Made by a program: the position numbers and the translations under genes | In this document: piece by piece, positions 33,772-41,001 of the stretch | Numbering within the stretch: the stretch's first letter is position 1 | Layout: each line of letters starts with the position of its first letter | The notes under the pieces: model-generated | Databases searched by the model: none | What the model was told of the DNA's origin: nothing | The model's input: the letters and a program-made list of their open reading frames with translations, nothing else | From: Lactobacillus kullabergensis | GTDB taxonomy: Bacteria; Bacillota; Bacilli; Lactobacillales; Lactobacillaceae | Length of the DNA stretch: 45,387 nucleotides | Assembly (NCBI RefSeq): GCF_000967195.1 | Contig: NZ_KQ033871.1 | Coordinates: 152,989 to 198,375 of the forward strand | Direction of reading: 5' to 3'

Positions 33772-33828
33772 TTTTGCCCAGTGAGAGTGAAAGCTATTCT
33801 CATTTTATTTTCACCTTGAGGTGCAAAA
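33772..33828. promoter_or_regulatory. inverted repeats between the divergent epimerase and unit 2 promoters
   Basis: The right arm (33809-33828) is itself nearly palindromic, with CACCT-TG-AGGTG at 33812-33823 flanked by TTTT and CAAAA. The left arm (33772-33792) resembles its reverse complement. It lies between the two promoters and just upstream of the weak unit 2 promoter, a natural place for the PRD activator encoded at 37667. Confidence 0.45.
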
Positions 33829-33834
33829 TTGCTT

Positions 33835-33863
33835 TTTCCTTTATTAAATAAAGCGCTTAATAT
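33835..33863 (+). promoter_or_regulatory. promoter of PTS unit 2
   Basis: A weak -35 (TTTCCT, 33835-33840) lies 17 bases before TAATAT (33858-33863). The poor -35 suits activator dependence. AAGCGCTT (33851-33858) is a partial cre-like core. Confidence 0.4.
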
Positions 33864-33891
33864 TGGAACATAAAGAAAGGCGGATGAAGGA

Positions 33892-34350
33892 ATGTTCTTC
33901 GATAAAAGAATAATCAAGCTAGATGTTGATGCACGAGATAGCACAGAAATAATCACCAAAATGGCTAAGGCACTGAAAGAAAGGGATGTAATTAAAGATA
34001 GTTATTTGGAACATGTTTTAAAACGGGAAACCGACTTTCCAACTGGGTTAGAACTTGAAGAGGGATTTGGAGTGGCAATCCCTCACACGGATTCGGCATA
34101 TGTCAATACTTCACAAATAGCTCTAGCAACTTTAAAAAAACCCGTTCTGTTTAAAAGCATGGTAAATAAATCTGTCAATGTCAAAGTTAACATTGTCTTT
34201 ATGATTGCAATGAGCAAGCCGCATGAACAGGCACAGTTATTAAGCAATTTAATGAATTTTTGCCAAAATAAAACGGCTATTAAAGCGCTAATGTCAGCAT
34301 CTGATATTGATCAAGCAGATCGAATATTGAAGAAATACGGATTGAATTAA
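33892..34350 (+). CDS. PTS EIIA, fructose/galactitol type (unit 2)
   Basis: 152 residues. The phospho-acceptor His65 lies in AIPHTD after FPTGLELEEGFG. AAAGGCGG precedes ATG 33892. It opens the second PTS operon and is paralogous to the unit 1 IIA, though here it lies before IIC rather than after IIB. Confidence 0.9.
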   Translation: MFFDKRIIKLDVDARDSTEIITKMAKALKERDVIKDSYLEHVLKRETDFPTGLELEEGFGVAIPHTDSAYVNTSQIALATLKKPVLFKSMVNKSVNVKVNIVFMIAMSKPHEQAQLLSNLMNFCQNKTAIKALMSASDIDQADRILKKYGLN

Positions 34351-34363
34351 AGGAGTGGTAAAA

Positions 34364-35716
34364 ATGTTTGTACAAGCCATACATTGGTTCTTAGACTTAG
34401 GCTCAACAGTTGGTATACCAATTATTATCATTATTTTGGGTCTCATTGTGGGTTTAAAACCATCTAAAGCACTGATATCTGGGTTGACCTTAAGTGCTGG
34501 TTTTATTGGAATGAATATGGTAGTCAACATGATGGCTACTAACTTGCAGCCTGCAATTAAATTGATGGTTGCAAGATATCATTTGTCATTAAGTATTATG
34601 GATGTTGGTTGTGGAGTTGGAGGACCACTTGCCTTTTCCAGCTCATTAGGTGTTTTAGCAATTCCGCTAACTATTTTAATAAATCTGGTTTTAGTATGGA
34701 TTGGTTTAACGAGAACACTAAACGTTGATATTTGGAATTTGTGGCAACCAACATTTATTGGTTTGCTGGTGTGGGCAGTTTCAGGTAATTATGTATATGG
34801 CATAATAGCTTTAGCTGGTGGCTTTCTACTGGAATTGTTGTTAGCAGACTTGATGCAGCCAATTACAGAAAAGTTTTTCAACTTGCCCAGTATTGCAGTA
34901 ACCCATACAATGGCTCTTTCAGCTACTATTTTAGCTGTACCATTAAACTGGTTGTTTGATAAAATTCCAGGATTTAATAAATTAGATGCAAGTCCAGAAA
35001 AAATTCAAAAACGGTTTGGCGTTTTGGGCGATCCATTAGTTATTGGTTTCATTGTAGGAGTTGGTATCGGATTACTAGCTGGCTTTGATGTTTCTGGTAT
35101 TTTACAACTTGGAGTTGAAATGGGTGCCACATTGAAGATTATGCCAAAAATGATTTCGATGTTTATGGAAAGCTTAACCCCGATTTCTTCGGCAACCCAA
35201 GAGTTTACTAAGAAGCATTTACACGGCAAAAAAGTAAACATTGGTATGGATGCTGCTTTAACTGTTGGTCATCCAGCTGTGATCGCTACTAGTGTTTTAA
35301 TGATTCCAATCTCACTGTTCTTAGCCACAATTTTACCTGGTAATAAAGTTTTGCCTCTAGGAGATTTAACACTTTATGTTTATGTATTTACTCTATTAGT
35401 TGGTGCTTTTAAAGGCAATATTATCAGAAGTTTAATAGGAGCAGTTATCTATTCGGTACCAATGCTATATTTGTCTACTTGGCTCTCACCATTAGTGATG
35501 AAGAGTTTCAAGTTGGCCAACTACAGCATTAATACCAAAGGCGCGTTTTCATTTGAACTGTCTGGATTATGGACAAATTCAATTTTCGTTTGGATGACGC
35601 AAAACTTCGGTGTTATTGGTTTAGGTATTTTGATAGTTGTTTTACTTGGCCTTCTTTACTACTTAAATGTAATTAAGAAATTTAATGCTGGCCCAAGTGC
35701 AGAGAAAGGTGAATAA
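34364..35716 (+). CDS. PTS EIIC, galactitol family (unit 2)
   Basis: 450 residues from ATG 34364, eight bases after AAGGAG; GTG 34355 lies in that ribosome site and is rejected. Polytopic EIIC-Gat with MDVGCGVGGPLAFSSSLG, KRFGVLGDPLVIGFIVG, VGHPAVIATS and PGNKVLPLGDL, block for block parallel to unit 1 IIC. The aspartate in unit 1's VGDPSVIAP is His here, a change that might reflect another substrate. Confidence 0.9.
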   Translation: MFVQAIHWFLDLGSTVGIPIIIIILGLIVGLKPSKALISGLTLSAGFIGMNMVVNMMATNLQPAIKLMVARYHLSLSIMDVGCGVGGPLAFSSSLGVLAIPLTILINLVLVWIGLTRTLNVDIWNLWQPTFIGLLVWAVSGNYVYGIIALAGGFLLELLLADLMQPITEKFFNLPSIAVTHTMALSATILAVPLNWLFDKIPGFNKLDASPEKIQKRFGVLGDPLVIGFIVGVGIGLLAGFDVSGILQLGVEMGATLKIMPKMISMFMESLTPISSATQEFTKKHLHGKKVNIGMDAALTVGHPAVIATSVLMIPISLFLATILPGNKVLPLGDLTLYVYVFTLLVGAFKGNIIRSLIGAVIYSVPMLYLSTWLSPLVMKSFKLANYSINTKGAFSFELSGLWTNSIFVWMTQNFGVIGLGILIVVLLGLLYYLNVIKKFNAGPSAEKGE

Positions 35717-35718
35717 TC

Positions 35719-36009
35719 ATGAAAAAAATGTTAATTATGTGTGGTGCTGGACATGCTACTTCAACCATTGTCCACGCAAAAGTTAATGACTGGCTAAAAG
35801 AGAATGGCTTCGAAAATGACGTTGAAATTAAGCAATCGGCTGTCAGTCAAGAAGTTGAGAACATTCAAAATGGCAATTATGATATTGTTATTTCAACTAC
35901 AATAGTTCCTGATGAAATTAAGGACAAGGTAATTAATGGCGTAGCGCTTTTGACAGGCGTTGGTACAGATCAAGTATGGGACAAAGTAAAGGCAGCTATT
36001 GAATCATGA
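35719..36009 (+). CDS. PTS EIIB, galactitol family (unit 2)
   Basis: 96 residues with phospho-acceptor Cys8 in LIMCGAGHATSTI. Starts 2 bases after IIC and overlaps the YjbQ gene by four bases (ATGA type), so the three are translationally coupled. Confidence 0.9.
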   Translation: MKKMLIMCGAGHATSTIVHAKVNDWLKENGFENDVEIKQSAVSQEVENIQNGNYDIVISTTIVPDEIKDKVINGVALLTGVGTDQVWDKVKAAIES

Positions 36010-36530
36010 GTTTCTATTTTGATGAATTAGAGCTAGAAACAGTTCAAGGCAGACCGTCTTATCATATGATTACGGAGCAGGTAAAAGATGCTATTAACAA
36101 AAGTAATATTGCTAATGGCATTTGCTTAGTACAAACAACGCATACAACATGTTCTATCTACTTTGACGAGTATATGCATGACAAAAATTACTATGATGAT
36201 GATTTCCTGCAAGTTGATCTAACTAATGTGTTGGACAAGATAATTCCTCGTCAGCAATCAGAGAATTATCCCTATCTTAGTCCTGGTCCAGAACATATTG
36301 CCTATGGAATGAAAAAGACTGATCCTAATTATCCAGCGGTTAAATGGACGATGTTAAATACAGATGGTCATTTAAGGTCAGATTTCCTTGGTTCTAGCGT
36401 TACCTTGGGAGTTAAGCAGCATAAGCTACTTTTAGGTTCAGTTGGTCAGATCTTTTTTGCAGATTTTGACCAAACTAGAGCAAGAAAAAGGAAAGTTGAA
36501 ATCATAATTCTGGGTGAAACAGATGAATAA
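36006..36530 (+). CDS. YjbQ/UPF0047 family protein
   Basis: 174 residues. Family marks are the TTHTTCSIYFDEY block, DLTNVLDKIIP, DGHLRSDFLGSSVTLGV and the C-terminal LLLGSVGQIFFADFDQTRAR. YjbQ proteins are small trimeric beta proteins; a secondary thiamine-phosphate synthase activity has been reported for E. coli YjbQ, but the physiological role is unsettled. The gene is locked between IIB and SIS by overlaps at both ends, which argues for a step in this sugar pathway instead. About 35 residues longer than typical YjbQ, with an insert around residues 60-100. Confidence 0.8.
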   Translation: MSFYFDELELETVQGRPSYHMITEQVKDAINKSNIANGICLVQTTHTTCSIYFDEYMHDKNYYDDDFLQVDLTNVLDKIIPRQQSENYPYLSPGPEHIAYGMKKTDPNYPAVKWTMLNTDGHLRSDFLGSSVTLGVKQHKLLLGSVGQIFFADFDQTRARKRKVEIIILGETDE

Positions 36531-37119
36531 TTATGCCGCACTTTTCCAAGCTGAAGGCGAAGAAATTATTAAGCTTGGCCAAAGCATTAGTGAAGAAGAT
36601 TTTACTCATTTACTAAAAACTTTAGAAAAAAATACTAATAATGTTTTTCTCACTGGTTGTGGTACTTCAGCAATGGCAGCTCGCAAAGTAACCCACACAT
36701 TAAATGTTGTAGGCATCTCAGCTTTTTATCTTAATCCGTCAGACGCTGTTCATGGCGGTTTAGGACAAGTGAAAAAAGGCGATACTGTTATCTTCATATC
36801 AAAAGGTGGTTCTACTAAAGAATTAACCAGCTTTGACCAAAATGTTAAAGAGAAACAAGCAAAAATTGTCGCTATAACTGAAAATGTTGATTCTGTTTTG
36901 GCCAAAAATGCAGATTTGGTTGTAAAAGTTAAAGTTGAAAAAGAACTGGATGAGTTTAATATGTTGGCTACCACCAGTACATTGGCAGTAATTTCTCTAT
37001 TTGATGTTATAGCTACAATACTAATGAAAGATGAAAATTTTACCAAAAAGGCCTTTTTATTAAATCATCCTTCTGGTAAAGTGGGGCAGCGACTAGCAAA
37101 GGATGTCAGAAATGATTGA
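36523..37119 (+). CDS. single-domain SIS sugar-phosphate isomerase (KdsD/GutQ-like, unit 2)
   Basis: About 198 residues from ATG 36523 (GTG 36514 also in frame). LTGCGTSAMAARKVTHTLN, NPSDAVHGGLGQV and ISKGGSTKELTSF are nearly the same as in the unit 1 SIS protein, and both lack CBS domains. It overlaps the YjbQ gene upstream and the HxlB-like gene downstream by 8 bases each. Probably an aldose-ketose phosphate isomerase. Confidence 0.82.
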   Translation: MNNYAALFQAEGEEIIKLGQSISEEDFTHLLKTLEKNTNNVFLTGCGTSAMAARKVTHTLNVVGISAFYLNPSDAVHGGLGQVKKGDTVIFISKGGSTKELTSFDQNVKEKQAKIVAITENVDSVLAKNADLVVKVKVEKELDEFNMLATTSTLAVISLFDVIATILMKDENFTKKAFLLNHPSGKVGQRLAKDVRND

Positions 37120-37654
37120 CGAATTTGATCAAATTATTAATGAACTTGGCAATATACATTGTGATCTCACAAATGAAAAAGCTGACCAAATTTTAAGAAT
37201 GTTTTTGAATGCCAAAAGTATTTTTCTTTCGGGTGAAGGCAGAAGTGGCTTAATGATAAATGCTCTTGCAAATCGGTTAACGCAGTTTGGCCTTAGAGTG
37301 CATTTAGTCACTGAGATAACAGCACCAGCAATTGGTAAAGACGATTTATTAATTTTTAATTCTGCAAGTGGTAAATCATCAACTCTTATTTCGCAAGAGG
37401 AAAGTGCTAAAAGAGCAAAAGCAAAAATTATAGTTTTTACAGCCAATAAAAAGGCACCGCTTAATCAAAAATGTGATGTTACTGTATTAATTGAAGCTCA
37501 AGACAAGGATACAACTGGTTCTTCAATTCAGCCTATGGGAAGTTTGTATGAACAATCTTCTTTACTATTGTTTGACAGCTTGGTATTAAGAGCTCTTCAT
37601 ACTAATTTGGTTACAGCAAGTCAATTACGTTCAGTACACTCTAATCTTGAATAG
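37112..37654 (+). CDS. 6-phospho-3-hexuloisomerase-like SIS protein
   Basis: About 180 residues from ATG 37112, eight bases after AAAGGA. The HxlB pattern is clear: SGEGRSGLMINALANRLTQ, TAPAIGKDDLLIFNSASG and QPMGSLYEQSSLLLFDSL. HxlB converts D-arabino-3-hexulose 6-phosphate to fructose 6-phosphate. No hexulose-phosphate synthase is present in the window, so it is unlikely to serve formaldehyde fixation here and may handle a 3-ketose phosphate from the imported sugar. Confidence 0.85.
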   Translation: MIDEFDQIINELGNIHCDLTNEKADQILRMFLNAKSIFLSGEGRSGLMINALANRLTQFGLRVHLVTEITAPAIGKDDLLIFNSASGKSSTLISQEESAKRAKAKIIVFTANKKAPLNQKCDVTVLIEAQDKDTTGSSIQPMGSLYEQSSLLLFDSLVLRALHTNLVTASQLRSVHSNLE

Positions 37655-37666
37655 GTGAGGAGATAA

Positions 37667-39514
37667 ATGATGGGTGGCAACAGAGATTTATTAGATTTTT
37701 TACGACAAAATAATGAATCTTGGATCACTGCGAAAACTCTTGCAATGAAACTGGCAATTTCGGAAAGAACGGTGAAAAATAGAATAGCTCAGTTACGTCG
37801 AAACAATATTGAAATTGAAAGTGGACCAAAAGGTTATAAATTTAAAGGTAGTAATGAAATCCAGATAAAGAAAAGTAACTTACCGATGACTGTCAATCAA
37901 AGAAGTTCCTGGTTGATACGAAAATTGATTATGGCGGAAGAACCAATCAATATTTATGATTTATCTGGTCAACTTTACATTAATGATGTGGAGCTAAGAA
38001 AAGAAATAAAAAATTTAAGCAATGAGTTTTCCAACTTTGATCTGAAATTAGTTCGTTCTGGTGATTTTTATCATGTTGAAGGAAAAGAAGAAAATAAAAG
38101 GAAAATATTGTCATCAATCATATATCATGAATTGAACGGGACTCTGTTAAATGAAAAAGCTATTCAAGAATATTTTCCTAATGTCAAAGTTCATACAATT
38201 AGTAAAATTTTAAGTCAAAGTATTACTGAAACTAAGACAAAATTAGATTCTTTTAATTTTAGCAACTTCTTATTACACCTGGTAATTATGATTGATCGTT
38301 CTGATAAAACAATTGAAAAGTCCGATGTCAATAGAATTGATAATGTTTTAGTACATCGGCTTGTAGAAGAGATTAATAATAAAACTAATTATTGTTTGTC
38401 CGCAGATGATGTTAAGCAACTAGTAAATATGTCGGAATTATTAATAGGCAATCATAAGATTGAAGTACCCGAAAAGTCACAAATTAATAAGTTATTTAAG
38501 AGAATCGTTTTGTTTGTGAGAAAAACGTATGACTTAGATCTCGACGAAGAATTATTTAAAAAAAGATTTTTGCCACATTTATTACGTTTAATAGATCGTT
38601 TTAAGAATAACAATATAATTCATAATCCCTTAGCAAAAAATATTAAAAACTCTTCACCTACAATATATGAATGTGCTACTTTAATAGCATATGAAATAAA
38701 TAATGTGTTAGGCATTTCAGTTAGTGAAGAAGAAATTGCTTTTATTGCTTTGCATGTAGGTAATATAGTTACCGAGCAAATCAGAAATGAAAATAAAGTT
38801 ATTGGTCAATTGTTTATGCCGGAATATCATGGTAATGCTAAAGACACTGTAGACATTATTGATCAAAAATTTAATAATGATATGGCTTTGCTTAATACTA
38901 TTACCGATGAATCTGATATTTTAGATGAAACGCAGCTGGTAATTGTGGCAGATTCAAAACAAATTATAAAAAATCATAATTTTGTGCAAATCTCTAGTTT
39001 TCTGTTACCTAATGACATTAATAAAATTCAAAAAGCAATTAAGCAGATTAAGGATGCAAATTTATCTCAAGAATTAAAACGTGGTCTGGCAAAATTTACA
39101 TCTAAAAATAATTTTGTTAGAGAAAATGATAGTCGGAGCGCTTCAGAAATCATTCACTATATATCTACGCAATTTATTAAAGAAAAAAATGTTGGTCAGG
39201 ATTTTGAAAAAAAGATCTTAGAAAGAGAAAAGCTTTCTAGTACAGCTTTTGGGTCAGTTGCAATTCCGCACCCTATTGATTATGATGCCGAGAAGAGCCA
39301 GTGGTTTATTTATATTAATCCTAAGGGAATAAAATGGGGAAACCAGTTAGTTTATTTAATTATTACTTTGGCTTCAAGCAAGAAGGATGAGAAGAAATTT
39401 CGTAAAGTTTTTGATGAGCTATCTGAGGTTATCATTAATGATAATAAAGTTTCCAAGTTAACTGCCAGTAAAACGTATGATGAATTTGTGAATGAAATTG
39501 TGAAAGTTGAATAA
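37667..39514 (+). CDS. PRD-containing BglG/MtlR-type transcriptional activator
   Basis: 615 residues. N-terminal helix-turn-helix (WITAKTLAMKLAISERTVKN), a second winged region, PRD1 with His in LLHLVIMIDR (about 204), PRD2 with LPHLLRLIDR and FIALHVGN (about 304 and 364), an EIIB-like domain (about 375-460) and an EIIA domain with His535 in AIPHPID. The EIIB-like domain reads LFMPEYHGNAKD where a phosphorylatable Cys is usual, so that input seems lost. As a DNA-binding PRD activator it probably switches on unit 2 when its PTS is transporting. Markedly AT-rich codons. Preceded by GAGGAG. Confidence 0.88.
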   Translation: MMGGNRDLLDFLRQNNESWITAKTLAMKLAISERTVKNRIAQLRRNNIEIESGPKGYKFKGSNEIQIKKSNLPMTVNQRSSWLIRKLIMAEEPINIYDLSGQLYINDVELRKEIKNLSNEFSNFDLKLVRSGDFYHVEGKEENKRKILSSIIYHELNGTLLNEKAIQEYFPNVKVHTISKILSQSITETKTKLDSFNFSNFLLHLVIMIDRSDKTIEKSDVNRIDNVLVHRLVEEINNKTNYCLSADDVKQLVNMSELLIGNHKIEVPEKSQINKLFKRIVLFVRKTYDLDLDEELFKKRFLPHLLRLIDRFKNNNIIHNPLAKNIKNSSPTIYECATLIAYEINNVLGISVSEEEIAFIALHVGNIVTEQIRNENKVIGQLFMPEYHGNAKDTVDIIDQKFNNDMALLNTITDESDILDETQLVIVADSKQIIKNHNFVQISSFLLPNDINKIQKAIKQIKDANLSQELKRGLAKFTSKNNFVRENDSRSASEIIHYISTQFIKEKNVGQDFEKKILEREKLSSTAFGSVAIPHPIDYDAEKSQWFIYINPKGIKWGNQLVYLIITLASSKKDEKKFRKVFDELSEVIINDNKVSKLTASKTYDEFVNEIVKVE

Positions 39515-39526
39515 TTAATTAGTAAT

Positions 39527-39567
39527 ATAAAAATGTATTGTTATTTCGGATAGCAGTACATTTTTTT
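39527..39567 (+). terminator. terminator after PTS unit 2
   Basis: AAAATGTATTG pairs with CAGTACATTTT (one T-G pair) and ends in a T7 run. Confidence 0.75.
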
Positions 39568-39590
39568 GTTGGCAATTTTAAAAATTTACT

Positions 39591-39619
39591 TTCGCACTGT
39601 ATAACTAAACCTTTATAAT
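39591..39619 (+). promoter_or_regulatory. promoter-like sequence before the CofE-like remnant
   Basis: TTCGCA (39591-39596) and a perfect TATAAT (39614-39619) are 17 bases apart, so the remnant and perhaps the dehydrogenase gene may still be transcribed from here. Confidence 0.4.
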
Positions 39620-39661
39620 TAAGATACTACTTTTTTTAATCAATCTAATAAGTTGGGAGAA

Positions 39662-39870
39662 CCTATGACTACAATTAGTAGCTTGCATGGCGTACCCGTA
39701 ATTTCTAAAGTTTGTGACTTGCTAGTAGCAGCTACGGGATTAGTAATGGGACAACGGGGTGTCAATATGCCTCTAGCCTGCATTCGCGGTCTTGAATATG
39801 AAAAAGTTAGGCTTTTGGTATTGTCGATACCGTGAATTAGAATCAATCCGATTTTTCCAACTAGAAAGCT
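39662..39870 (+). pseudogene. C-terminal remnant of a CofE-like (F420-0:glutamate ligase family) gene
   Basis: The frame from 39665 encodes TTISSLHGVPVISKVCDLL, then LVMGQRGVNMPLACIRGLEY, resembling the C-terminal part of lone CofE-family proteins seen in lactobacilli. It stops at TGA 39833-39835. One frame over, the sequence continues as AFGIVDTVN, which looks like the proper ending, so a frameshift lies near 39808-39815. The N-terminal three-quarters are missing. A GGGAG ribosome-like site before ATG 39665 could allow a 56-residue peptide, but I read this as a decayed gene. Confidence 0.6.
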
Positions 39871-39912
39871 AAGATTACCAATTTTTTAAGAAAAGAATAG
39901 GAGAGATAAAAA

Positions 39913-40902
39913 GTGAAAATTATTTGTTATGGTGTAATTAAAATGGAAGAAAAAATTATTGAAAACTGGGCTCAAAAAAACCAAGTTGAAGTAAAAATCG
40001 TCCACGATTACTTGTCTGCAGATAATGCTGATTTAGCACAAGGCTTTGACGGAGTGAGTTCTGAAGGAAACCTTCCAGTCGGTGCCAGTGTTTATGAAAA
40101 ATTTCGGCAATATGGCATTAAGCAATTATCCGTGCGGCAAGTTGGAGTTGATAACCAAGATTTAGCAGCCGCAAAAAAGAATGGCATTAAAATTACTAAT
40201 GTTGCAGCGTATTCACCAAGGGCCATTGCCGAACTCGGTGTGACCGATGCAATGTATTTACTGCGTAAAATTGGGATTTACCAAGACAGAATGGCTCATG
40301 GGGATTTTACTTATGATAAAAGTACAATTAGTACTGAAATTTTTAATTGCACTGTCGGTATAATTGGTGCCGGTCATATTGGTGGAGCTAGTGCACACCT
40401 ATACAGCGCACTAGGGGCTAAAGTTTTGGCTTATGATCCGGTTTATGACGCATCTTTGGAACCTTACCTCACTTATACTAACTTTGACACGATTCTTGCT
40501 GAATCTGATATTATTTCTTTGCATACGCCGTTATTAGCAAGTACTGAAAACATGATTGACAAAACTGCTTTTGATAAAATGAAGAAAAAGCCTATTTTAA
40601 TTAACGTAGCTCGTGGGGGCTTGGTTGACACACAAGCTTTAATTGCGGCCCTTAAAAATGGACAAGTTTCTGCTGCAGCATTGGATACTTTAGCCGATGA
40701 AACAGATTTTTATGATAAAAAGAATATGCTGAACTCATTGCCGGAAGATTACAAGGAATTAAAAGCAATGCCTCAAGTTTTGATCACGCCGCACATTGCC
40801 TTTTTCACTAAACTAGCCGTTAAAAACAGTATTGAGATTGCTTTAAACGATGCTAAAACAATTATCTCAGGTGGAGAAGTAAAGAGTGTAGTTAACTTGT
40901 AA
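39913..40902 (+). CDS. D-isomer specific 2-hydroxyacid dehydrogenase (D-LDH/D-HicDH family)
   Basis: 329 residues, GTG start seven bases after AGGAGAG. NAD motif GIIGAGHIGGASA (about 150-162). The catalytic triad is Arg in NVARGGLVD (about 234), Glu in LADETDFY (about 263) and His in TPHIAFFT (about 294). It reduces 2-keto acids such as pyruvate or branched-chain keto acids to D-hydroxy acids with NADH. Length fits the D-LDH group; substrate preference cannot be read reliably. It sits alone between the CofE remnant and a bidirectional terminator. Confidence 0.9.
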   Translation: MKIICYGVIKMEEKIIENWAQKNQVEVKIVHDYLSADNADLAQGFDGVSSEGNLPVGASVYEKFRQYGIKQLSVRQVGVDNQDLAAAKKNGIKITNVAAYSPRAIAELGVTDAMYLLRKIGIYQDRMAHGDFTYDKSTISTEIFNCTVGIIGAGHIGGASAHLYSALGAKVLAYDPVYDASLEPYLTYTNFDTILAESDIISLHTPLLASTENMIDKTAFDKMKKKPILINVARGGLVDTQALIAALKNGQVSAAALDTLADETDFYDKKNMLNSLPEDYKELKAMPQVLITPHIAFFTKLAVKNSIEIALNDAKTIISGGEVKSVVNL

Positions 40903-40971
40903 ATAGATAGTGAAAATATTTTGGCCGCAAATGGTCGTTATAACAATAAAATGAAACAGCATCCTTAAACA

Positions 40972-41001
40972 AAAATAGCTAAGTTTTTACTTAGCTATTT
41001 T
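40972..41001. terminator. bidirectional terminator between the dehydrogenase and lacI-type genes
   Basis: AAAATAGCTAAG (40972-40983) and CTTAGCTATTTT (40990-41001) pair perfectly around TTTTTA. The stop codon of the LacI gene (40995-40997) lies inside the stem. Confidence 0.88.

Noticed and set aside
33851..33858. cre site before PTS unit 2
   Set aside because: Only the AAGCGCTT core fits; the outer TG and CA are missing, so it is mentioned only as partial.
33738..33959. 73-codon minus-strand ORF over the unit 2 promoter region
   Set aside because: Overlaps the IIA start and both promoters, has no ribosome site and no family features.
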